The notes under the pieces were generated by a model that was not told the origin of the DNA, searched no databases, and was given only the letters and a program-made list of their open reading frames with translations. Positions 8,801-16,934 of a stretch of DNA of 20,603 nucleotides are shown one piece after another. A program made the position numbers and the translations under genes. This stretch comes from Discostella pseudostelligera (taxonomy: Eukaryota; Bacillariophyta; Thalassiosirophyceae; Thalassiosirales; Thalassiosiraceae): NCBI GenBank assembly GCA_036940085.1, contig JALLBK010000197.1, positions 1-20,603 of the forward strand, read 5' to 3'. Numbering within the stretch: position 1 is the stretch's first letter; each line of letters begins with the position of its first letter.

Positions 8801-9684
8801 TTGTCACAAAACTTGGAATAACAATCTTCCAACGCTCTATAATAACAAAGCTGACTCAATGCTCCATCCACCACCGGATATTCTACCGTATGATCTGGTT
8901 TGAAAAAGTCATAGACATTCGAAGCATGGGTGGCCCGTTCTCGTGGATCGACCATTGCCAAGGGTGCATTCCGCCCGACTAGTACGGCCACAGCGCCGGC
9001 ACCACAGGTAGGACGGGCAGGACCACGTGCATAGGTGGCAATATCTACGGCCACGACAACAGCGTACCGACCATCCCAGGAATCGGATTCTACCCAATTG
9101 AAAGCGTTGAGCAATGCGGAGGTGCCGCCATAACAGGCATTGATTACCGTGGCACCTTCAATATCTGTATTACCGGGGAATAAATCCATGAGTACAGTTT
9201 TGGTAGATTTGGATTTATCCACGAGTGTTTCAGTGCCGACCTCTAATCGCCCGACAGATGAGGGATCAATATTGTACTTCTCGAGAAGGGAGTGTGTCAC
9301 TGTCAATGCCATGGAATTGACATCTTCGGCATCACCAGTAACGGCCATACCGTCTTGGCCAAGACCGAGTGTGTACCGCCCGGCAGAAACGCCGGTATGC
9401 TCCTCGAATGCAGATTGGGAGATGAAAGTTCGGGGTGTGTAGACTTCCATGGCGAGTATGCCAATGTTCTTCCCGTTGCCTGACGGGGTGGTGGCACCCG
9501 ACGACGATGACGTCGAGGACGAGTTGGCGGCGGCATCGGCTGCTAAATTCTCACGACTGAGGGAGGAGGTGCGATGATGATGTTGTAGGACGGCTGTGGA
9601 GGCAATGGCTCCGGCGACGGCGCCGACAGCCATGGCGTGGCTTGTCATTGTTGATGGTAATAATAATTGGTTGGTATGATACAA
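5889..9684 (-). CDS. HMG-CoA synthase / beta-ketoacyl synthase fusion, four exons, 1177 aa
   Basis: Minus-strand exons 9684-8028, 7929-6839, 6750-6666 and 6589-5889; introns of 98, 88 and 76 nt, all GT-AG, total 3534 nt in frame. ATG at 9648 (residue 13) is an alternative start. Residues about 14-33 are hydrophobic (AMAVGAVAGAIASTAVL), a possible signal or anchor. HMG-CoA synthase spans about 72-570: LEVGTET (catalytic Glu152), INACYGGTSA (Cys184), FVFHAPYNKLVQKS (His330), and the C-terminal FPGTYFLNGIDSKWVRSYSR, which is completed only by splicing exon 1 to exon 2. It condenses acetyl-CoA with acetoacetyl-CoA to HMG-CoA in the mevalonate pathway. The frame then runs into a ketosynthase (about 603-1177): ITGTSAGLPHG, TNAACAGTTQ (Cys905), SHETSTHAS (His1063), NTKGFTGHPMG (Lys1101, His1106), RFAAGFGSQ. 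The GHP(M/K)G and HxTST forms recall fungal-FAS-like or bacterial megasynthase ketosynthases. A Ser/Asp-rich insert (about 830-865) precedes the active-site Cys. Domain identities are confident; the fusion depends on the splice at 8027/7930. Confidence 0.88.
7930..8027 (-). other. Intron joining the HMG-CoA synthase and ketosynthase parts
   Basis: Donor G|GTATGT at 8027, acceptor CTTTTAG ending at 7930, 98 nt. Read through, it gives a stop three codons after FPG. Spliced, the split Gly codon (G|GA) leads straight into TYFLNGIDSKWVRSYSR, the expected end of HMG-CoA synthases. This one junction decides that the two enzymes form a single reading frame. Confidence 0.85.
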
Positions 9685-10189
9685 TAATATCTAGTGACCT
9701 CTTGATAGTTCATCGTCGCTTTTGCCCTCTTCACTTGCCGCCACAGTCAAAAAATCAGCCCACCGCGAGACCGACACCGCCCGAGCTTGCCACACCATTG
9801 CTTTTCTCGCACCTCCCACACACATCCCAGAAATGGAACTTGACGGGCAGACGACCTCTTGTAATTTCAGAGAATTCACTAAATTCGCCTGTCCGTCGTA
9901 GTGCTCTTCTTCTGGGGAGGCTCACACACGACACCAAAAATGCCGATGCGACGTCAGCAAGATCGGTTCGCGCCATTTCCTTCTTTCCCGCCAAAACTCG
10001 CCTATCTTCGTCTTCCCGTCAAATTTCGCCACTCCGCTCGTGGTCTGTCTGGCGTCGGTCCATCAGTTTGCGCCCACATACAAAGATCCTTCATTCGACC
10101 AACCAGTGCATGGAGCATGAACCACGAAGATCAGCGGCAGCGGAACACCGTAGTAGCAACACTCAACCCTTCACCTACACCCCATCATC
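9685..10189. promoter_or_regulatory. Bidirectional promoter between the fusion gene and plastid gyrA
   Basis: 505 bases separate two divergent start codons. No conserved protein is seen in any frame. The region carries an E2F-like site (9984-9996) and a CRE-like ctgacgtcg on the minus strand (9949-9957). CRE/bZIP control by CO2 or cAMP is known in diatoms, but one near-match is weak evidence. Confidence 0.5.
9984..9996 (-). promoter_or_regulatory. E2F-like site, ttttggcgggaaa
   Basis: On the minus strand this reads ttttggcgggaaa, a full match to the classical E2F/DP site. It sits about 190 bases from the gyrA ATG and 300 from the fusion-gene ATG, inside their shared promoter. Cell-cycle control is expected for a gyrase; its effect on the other gene is open. 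Confidence 0.5.
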
Positions 10190-13142
10190 ATGAAGGAACA
10201 ACAACAGCAGAGGCGACTTCTTCGTCCATCGCAGCTATCCACTTCAGTGCTGGTCGCTCTCTACTGGATAGTACTAGGAGCTCGGGATCATCATCACAGT
10301 GCTTTCAGTTTCACATTGCCTCAATGGCAAAGGGATGGGCAACATCACATCACAACACTGAAGCGACAACGCATCTCCACCATCCTCTATGCACAGTCCA
10401 CCGATGAGGCTGGCTCCTACGATCCAACATTAACATTCAACTCCGAAGCTCAAATCGCCTTACAAGCCAATGAATTCCTATCTTCGTCCACTACTACCGC
10501 CACATCCACACGAAAAAATGTCATTGACTTGCCCGAAGAAGTCTCCAACTCCTTCATGCAATACTCTCTAAGTATCATCTTAGGTCGGGCCTTACCCGAT
10601 GCAAGAGATGGGATGAAGCCAGTCCACCGACGGATATTGTATGCGATGAATGGTTTGGGATTATCATCGAGTAGTTCATATCGAAAGTGTGCACGAGTTG
10701 TTGGGGAGGTGTTGGGGAAGTAGTAAGTTCTTGTGTGTAGATATTGCTGAGATGCTGGTACATTGTTGATTCAAATTGTTGTGTATTTACCTTAACTTCT
10801 TGATGGTCTTTCTAACCACTCTACATCAATCGACGATGCATTTGGTTCATCTTAGCCATCCACATGGAGACACCGCCGTCTACGATGCTCTTGTCCGTCT
10901 TGCCCAACCATTTTCCACCAACATGCCACTCATTGATGGTCATGGAAACTTTGGATCCATCGATGCTGATCCCGCCGCGGCAATGCGTTACACGGAATGT
11001 CGATTGTCACGAATGGCCGCAGAGTCATTACTGGAAGATATCAATATGGATACAGTCGAATTCTTACCAAACTTTGACGGTAGCGAGTATGAACCAAGTG
11101 TATTGCCCGCAAAGGTGCCCATGTTGTTGCTCAATGGTGGAGCGGGAATTGCCGTGGGTATGGCGACGAATGTACCCCCGCATAACTTGGTAGAGTTAAT
11201 GGATGCATGTGTGGCACTAACGAAAGGTAGAAACGAGGGTGGGAAGGAGGTTACTGATGCCATGTTACTAAGGATTATACCTGGACCAGACTTTCCGACT
11301 GAGGCATGTATCATTGGTACCTCTGGATCAAGAAAATTATACACCACTGGCAATGGAGGTGTAGTTATGCGAGCGGTTATGCATTTGGAGCAAGTAGCTT
11401 CGGGGAAGAAAACGACACGTAATGCAATCATTGTGACGGAACTTCCGTACCAGGTGAACAAAGCTGCTCTATTGGAACGGATTGCCTCATTAGTCAATGA
11501 GAAGAAGTTGGATGGTATAGCCGATCTACGAGATGAAAGTGATCGTGATGGAATACGAATGGTTATTGAATTGAAGAGAGATGCAGTAGCAGCCGTCGTG
11601 CAGAACAACTTATTGAAGAAGACATCGCTGCAAACTACCTTTTCGGGAAACTTCTTGGCCCTATTTGGCAGTGGAACTGTCCCACAGCGATTTACACTGC
11701 GTGAGGCATTGGATTGCTTCCTTGACTTTAGGTTTCAGACGATACGCAACAAATGTGTGTTCCAATTGGATAAGGTCGAGAACCGGGCGCATATTGTAGA
11801 TGGGCTATTGATTGCTCTTCAGTATACAGATGAGGTTATTGAAATAGTTCGGAATGCTCCCGATCAGTCTAGTGCTCGTGAAGCTCTCATGAACGAGGAG
11901 AATCCTCGTTTCTGTTTGTCGAGTGCCCAAGCTGATGCAGTGTTGAAGTTGCAACTTGGTCAATTAACCCGCTTGAATGGAGACAAGCTTGCCGATGAGA
12001 AGAAAACCCTATCTGAAAGCAAGGCGAACCTCAGCAACCTACTCACAAATGATGCCGCAGTGAGAGAGGTCATGGTGGATGAGTTCCAGGCGATGAAGAG
12101 CAAGTATGGAACACCACGCAAAACGAAAATACTTCCTGATGAAGATGAGAAAGCTGAAATCGAGTTGATTCAAAACGAACGTTCTGTTATTGTAGTAACG
12201 AGGGGAGGTTACATCAAACGAATGCCGTTGACGACATTTGAAAGCCAGAACCGAGGTACTCGCGGCAAGAAAGGCACGTCGAACGCTAACGCTGATGACA
12301 ATGAAATCGCCCATTGCTTCACCTGTAATGACCATGACACTGTGCTAATGACTACGCAGACCGGTATTGCGTATGGACTGAGAGCCTATCAGGTTCCAGA
12401 GGGAGGACGGATGGCAAAGGGTACTCCCATCCCGTCAGTCTTGCCTGTCAAAGCTGATGATGTTATCACCTCAGTTCTTCCTGTGTCGCAATTCTCGAAG
12501 GATGAATACATCGTTCTGGCGACAGAGTTTGGATGGATTAAGAAGACTCCACTAGCTGTATTTGAGAAACTCACTTCTCGCGGACTCATTATTGCCACCC
12601 TTGCTGATGGCGATCGGTTGAACTGGTGTGAAAAATGCACTGACGAGGACGATATTTTGGTATGTTCCACTCGAGGGCAAGCAACTCGATTTGCTGCAAG
12701 CAGCATGCGGCCTACGGCGAGAACGAGTCGCGGCGTGAAATCAATGACGCTGAAAAAGGGCGACACAATTGCTGATATGAACATATTGAAGGGAAAGGGT
12801 GACGAGTCACTGTTGATAGTGACCAAAGAGGGCTATGGCAAACGAGTTCGGAACGACGAGTTCCGGACAACTGCTCGAGGTGGAGTGGGCGTTCTTGCCA
12901 TCAAATTCAAATCTGGTAGAGTCAATGATAGAGTGAGCACAGTGCGCGTAGTAAAGGAAGATGACGAGGTTTTGATAATAACGTCGCAAGGTGTTATTGT
13001 AAGGCAAGCGGTGAAAGACATTCCATGTCAGGGGCGTGCTGCAACTGGTGTGCTAGTTCAGAAAGTTGACACTGGCGATAGCATCAGTACAGTCAGTATC
13101 GTTCCCGAGGAAGATGTAGCTGATATCTCTGGTGACTCATGA
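10190..13142 (+). CDS. gyrA: DNA gyrase subunit A, plastid-targeted, two exons, 939 aa
   Basis: Exons 10190-10722 and 10856-13142, with a GT-AG intron of 133 nt; splicing restores [13 protein letters not shown] across the junction. Residues 15-31 form a signal-peptide core followed by HHHSAFSF, with cleavage expected at Ala38/Phe39 as in diatom plastid presequences. The breakage-reunion domain starts near 112. The catalytic tyrosine is Tyr223 in MRYTECRLS. The quinolone-region residues equivalent to E. coli Ser83 and Asp87 are Thr184 and Asp188. The C-terminal beta-pinwheel (about 620-930) has a GyrA-box-like [10 protein letters not shown] at 642-651 and further blades, seen at GWIKK, GQATRF, GYGKRVR and GVIVRQ. 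Full length for the family plus a presequence. It pairs with GyrB to supercoil plastid DNA; dual targeting to mitochondria cannot be excluded. Divergent from the fusion gene and convergent with the next one. Confidence 0.95.
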
Positions 13143-13346
13143 TAATACATAATATTAAGCAGATGATGGATACTCTTTAAAAACAGGTATCGAAAGTGTG
13201 CCCAGTGATTTGCCAGATATTGTCACTCCGCTGTCCGACAGATGAGTAACTGGTTGCCATTCACGTTCATTTACTGTTGCCTCGACATCTTTCTCTCAAT
13301 GCATCGGACAAACACAGACAACACGAATATACCATAACAATTCCAA

Positions 13347-15206
13347 TTACTTTCGCTCTGCTCTTTCCAACGCTAGCCGCATTGCATTCTTGCATCCATC
13401 ATACAACCCAATTTTGTTATTGTCATTGATTGATTTATTCATCACTTCCAACAAGTTCGTAGTCAAGAAAAGATTGACATACTTCACTGCCAACGGGACT
13501 TCACGAACCTCCAATGTGCCATCGCCAAGTTCTGAAGCACGCAAGGCCGAGTATGCCTCGTGGTCGCCGACGCGACGAATCATGAGTTTGGGAATGGGGT
13601 AAAACGCCAACTCACTTGGTTTGCATGCCAACACATCGGCAACATTGCAGAGAATGTCAGTGGTGGCCACAGCTGTGAAGTAATCCTCGTAGGTGAACTG
13701 CAGGGACGATACCATGTGAACGGATCAGTACAATTTCGGGCTTCAAATGGGCAACATTTGATTGATTGAAAAAGAGACTCACCAACGTCACATTCTTTGA
13801 AGGCTCTTGTTTCATCATTTTCTCTTTGAATTCCTGAACGCCCTTCATATCCACAACTTTATCATACTCCATCCCATTCGATTCCAATGCACCCACAAAT
13901 GCTTCCTTCATATGTTCATGATCGCCAGCATTCAAAAACAGCTGCACCTTCCCTTCCTTGACCAATCCAGAAAGAGCACCGACCATACTAACAATGAACT
14001 TTCTCTGCGCTCCCGCCCCTCCCACAGGCACAATGATACGCAATGGCTTCCCCGCCTTTCTACGCGCCACTCTACGAGAGCATGCATCAGGAATACCCTC
14101 GACCAAATCACGTGGAATCCAATGTCCAGCCAATGCCAAGTCTTTCTCCGGCACGCCCATCTTTAGGAAGGAGTGGTAGTTCGATGGACCTTGGACTAAA
14201 TTGAGTGCTCCTGGAACGACCACGAACCATTGAGCATGATTATCAATGACAAGATTAATTACGTTGGTGAATCCGGCCTCCACGGCAGCACATGCCACCA
14301 TGGAGTGTGTCGCGATGATGGGAGAGTTTTTATCAAGCCCATTGATCAGGGGGAGCATGTGTTGAGCAAATTGGTAAGTGACACGAAGGGAGTCTTCATC
14401 GCCGGATTTGGTAAGTTTGCCCCAGAATTTTTCAGCCATTCCACCGAGCTAGTCAACAACAATAGTTGATTGAATATATGAATGCATATCATGCATCATT
14501 GTCGGAGTTAGTGAGAAGGAATATTAGCCTGATTTAGGTATCGGAAAAACAGGAATATGCTTAGTGCATTAATTACCTCAGATGCCAACCTCGATCCTTT
14601 GGAATAAAGAGCATCAGCATCTTTGATCATCTGAGCCTCCTCCGACTCAATGTTAAGAAAATCATGAAACCTAGCAATAATATACACAATTCAATGATGT
14701 GATGGGCATAATCAATGAAAATAGAGCATGAGCAAGGTGAATGTAGCGTACCATGTTTCCCTATCATTTCTACTGCCACGACCAACACCCCACGAAGTAG
14801 CGGCATAAGCAATACGATGATGTCCAAATCCCATCCGAATAGTGCCCACAATGACGGGAGGTTTCTTGTTGTTGTTATTATTGACTTTTCCAGATTCTTC
14901 TCCCTCGTTCCTCGATGTGACTTTCAGTCCAGGAACTTTATCACTATCTTGCGTCTTTAACGGATATCCCTCCTTCTTCGCCACGCGATTCCTCACATTG
15001 AGCCAGTTCAATAGCCAAGATTTGAATGCCGACGCCGGCTCGGGGGGGCCACCCACGAAGTCATCTACACTCACGGCGTTGCTCTCGACCATGGAGCGAT
15101 ACCATCGAGGTGACAAGAGGAGGATGATTCGCCATAGGAAGTACAGGGCAATGAAAGAGGCGGCCAAGGCGATCAGGGCAATCGCCCAGGGTTGCAGAGA
15201 TGCCAT
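13347..15206 (-). CDS. Membrane-anchored GT-B/MGDG-synthase-like putative glycosyltransferase, four exons, 521 aa
   Basis: Minus-strand exons 15206-14752, 14670-14577, 14448-13783 and 13697-13347; introns of 81, 128 and 85 nt, all GT-AG, frames agree. Residues 7-31 form one strong N-terminal helix, so the protein is probably a signal-anchored membrane protein. The first soluble motif is GTIRMGFGHHRIAYAATSWG (121-140), shaped like the Gly-rich loop of MurG/MGDG-synthase-type enzymes. Then come THSMVACAAVEAG (about 231-243), VIDNHAQWFVVVPGA (about 250-264), GHWIPRDL (291-298) and VPVGGAGAQRKF (323-334), at the spacing of a two-lobed GT-B protein. An Asn/Lys run (109-115) lies before the first motif. 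I recall bacterial proteins of unknown function (DUF6938-like) with a similar RMGFGHxRI motif, but cannot confirm the match. Donor and acceptor are unknown; a glycolipid role is inference. Confidence 0.8.
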
Positions 15207-15428
15207 GTTGTCGAGTACTCCAAGAGAGAGGGAAGTATGGAGGGGATGATGGCAGCCGAAATAGCAGTGCTCCTACAAAGAGGAGTATGGGAGTATGATT
15301 GATACTGGTATTTGGACTGGTGCGGGATGGTCATGGTCGGAGAGGAGAAGAAGCTGCGCGATGATGGTTGAATCTTTGGATTTGGATCTTTCGATCTTGA
15401 ATTGATTCCTACGAAGCGTTCATGTTAC

Positions 15429-15440
15429 TTTTGGCGGGAA
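15429..15440 (+). promoter_or_regulatory. E2F-like site, ttttggcgggaa
   Basis: Full match to the E2F/DP core TTTSSCGS with the common GGGAA extension. It has a second, weaker copy ten bases downstream. Confidence 0.5.
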
Positions 15441-15450
15441 GTTGGCTCAT

Positions 15451-15464
15451 ATTTAGCGGGAAAT
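15451..15464 (+). promoter_or_regulatory. Second E2F-like site, atttagcgggaaat
   Basis: TTTAGCGGGAAA differs from the consensus at one position (A for G/C). It is 22 bases start to start from the better site, about two helical turns, so both would face the same side of the DNA. Confidence 0.35.
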
Positions 15465-15568
15465 TAATGCGCCACCGCTGTGTTGCGTTGGAGTTGACGA
15501 GTTGACGGTGACATGTCGCATGTCGGACGAAGCCGACACTTGATACATCTACCACTACCTACTGAACG

Positions 15569-16705
15569 ATGAATGTTTACCGTGCATCATCACGATTGGG
15601 TGTCGGGCAGATAGTCAATACTTACTATTGCCGGTTTCCTCGCCACTGCTCTCTATCTATCTCTCCATGCCTCAAAATTGCCGAGCTTGTCGATGGTGCA
15701 GCAACGAGACTGGCGTCGTCGTCGTCGTCGTCATCCAACATTGATGATGACCAGTCAGCGTCGTTGAATCAGGAAGAGTTCGAAAGAAAATGGAAGCTCC
15801 TCTATCATCGCAATCCTTCAAGAAATACCTCTCCTCAAGCCTTCTTTGGGATATCCACCTTCAACCTATTTTACTGGACGTGGTACGTTGTGGATTTCAC
15901 CCCTGCCATCAACTCGTCAGCACAATTGAAGTTCGAGTTGGGTAAAATTGATACGGAGACATTAGAAATGCTACTGATTGACCCAAATATGGGATATATT
16001 GGACTGGGTGTATCATCTATTATTTGGTTAGGCGCGTTTTTGTATTCTAGGCAATTGGTCTCCGCGATTTGGGCAACACAACATACCGAATCAGGTGGGG
16101 AAGAGGACAGTCGATTGGCTGTGGCAACTCTCAGACTGCCGTTTCTGACACAGCCAAAAATTCTTCTAAAAACTGTCTATGATCCGGAAAGTAATAATTT
16201 CGATGGCAAGGTGGAAGATATTCCTTTCAGTGAATCCGAGATCACATCGACACCCTCGGTACACATTTTTGCGACAGGAGACCTTGCCCTTTGTGAGGAT
16301 AAAATACAACATGACGCCATTGTGAAATACGACGGAGATTTCAGCAAGCTGAGAGGTCATATTGCGTTGAAAAAAGCAGATGGGAATGATGAGAAGAAGG
16401 GTCCACTTGCGGCCTTGCTTGATCAAAATTATCTATTGGACATAAGCTCGATAGAGGAAGTCATGCCGAATGCAAGCTCAACCTTGGGATATCACCTTTT
16501 CAGTAGAGATTATCGTTTGTCAAGTATGAGGAGAGGGGGGCGTATTGGTACAAAGAAAACGGGCATTTCTAATGGCAGTGTAGCAACAGAGAGGAAGGGG
16601 AGGCGCCCCAGCACTGGTGATTTGCAGCGTCCAGTATCTCAGCTTGAAATGTCTCGAGGCATACTCAATGAATTAGTGAAACGTAAAAACGAACAAGGAA
16701 AGTGA
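15569..16705 (+). CDS. Probable mitochondrial two-helix membrane protein (TMEM223/TMEM186-like?), 378 aa
   Basis: Single open frame from ATG 15569. The N-terminus (1-37) has several Arg, many Ser and no acidic residue, like a mitochondrial transit peptide. A poly-Ser run (50-56, coded by a GTC repeat) follows. Hydrophobic helices lie at about 91-110 (FFGISTFNLFYWTWYVVDF) and 141-160 (MGYIGLGVSSIIWLGAFLYS), linked by about 30 residues; this hairpin followed by a beta-rich soluble part recalls the TMEM223/TMEM186/TMEM70 group of respiratory-complex assembly factors. That link rests on topology and composition only. The C-terminus (from about 310) is basic and probably disordered. It shares its promoter with the GT-like gene. 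Confidence 0.75.
   Translation: MNVYRASSRLGVGQIVNTYYCRFPRHCSLSISPCLKIAELVDGAATRLASSSSSSSNIDDDQSASLNQEEFERKWKLLYHRNPSRNTSPQAFFGISTFNLFYWTWYVVDFTPAINSSAQLKFELGKIDTETLEMLLIDPNMGYIGLGVSSIIWLGAFLYSRQLVSAIWATQHTESGGEEDSRLAVATLRLPFLTQPKILLKTVYDPESNNFDGKVEDIPFSESEITSTPSVHIFATGDLALCEDKIQHDAIVKYDGDFSKLRGHIALKKADGNDEKKGPLAALLDQNYLLDISSIEEVMPNASSTLGYHLFSRDYRLSSMRRGGRIGTKKTGISNGSVATERKGRRPSTGDLQRPVSQLEMSRGILNELVKRKNEQGK
15715..15732 (+). repeat. GTC trinucleotide microsatellite
   Basis: Six GTC units read in the TCG frame as a poly-Ser run inside the membrane protein gene. Length variation would only change the Ser linker. Confidence 0.8.
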
Positions 16706-16859
16706 TCATGATAACAAGGCAGTTATTATTCAATTGCGTGCTCCGAACGACTATCATAGAGAGGCCGGTGCAGTGCTCCCGCCAAATCTTTCCTCATTTT
16801 GTAGGGAGAGATAGCAAGTCAGCGACTGGCGCCGGACAGACGGGCTAAGGCTTCATTTT

Positions 16860-16869
16860 TTTTGGCGCC
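16860..16869 (+). promoter_or_regulatory. E2F-like site, ttttggcgcc
   Basis: After a T run, TTTGGCGC matches TTTSSCGS exactly. It lies 66 bases before the first ATG of the coiled-coil gene, in the 229-base gap after the preceding gene. The flank (16895-16923) is GC-rich, made of short GGC-type repeats. Confidence 0.45.
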
Positions 16870-16934
16870 TCGAGCCATCTCGCACGTTGCTGGGTTCGGC
16901 GGCGGGCGGCTGCCGGCGGCGGCACACAGAATGA

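Larger units (their letters stand above)
15207..15568. promoter_or_regulatory. Bidirectional promoter between the GT-like gene and the two-helix membrane protein gene
   Basis: 362 bases between divergent starts. It contains two closely spaced E2F-like sites (15429-15440 and 15451-15464) on the plus strand, 129 and 105 bases from the right-hand ATG. No open frame here resembles a known protein. Confidence 0.5.

Noticed and set aside
9642..10193. 183-codon plus-strand frame over the divergent promoter
   Set aside because: Low-complexity Ser/Arg/Pro composition with no recognisable domain, and it overlaps the start regions of two well-supported genes.
10776..10855. N-terminus of gyrase A starting at 10776
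   Set aside because: This stretch is the 133-nt intron. Splicing at 10722/10856 restores GKYHPHGD, the universal GyrA motif.
10988..11608. 206-codon minus-strand frame inside gyrA
   Set aside because: It lies wholly opposite the conserved gyrase catalytic core and has no family features of its own.
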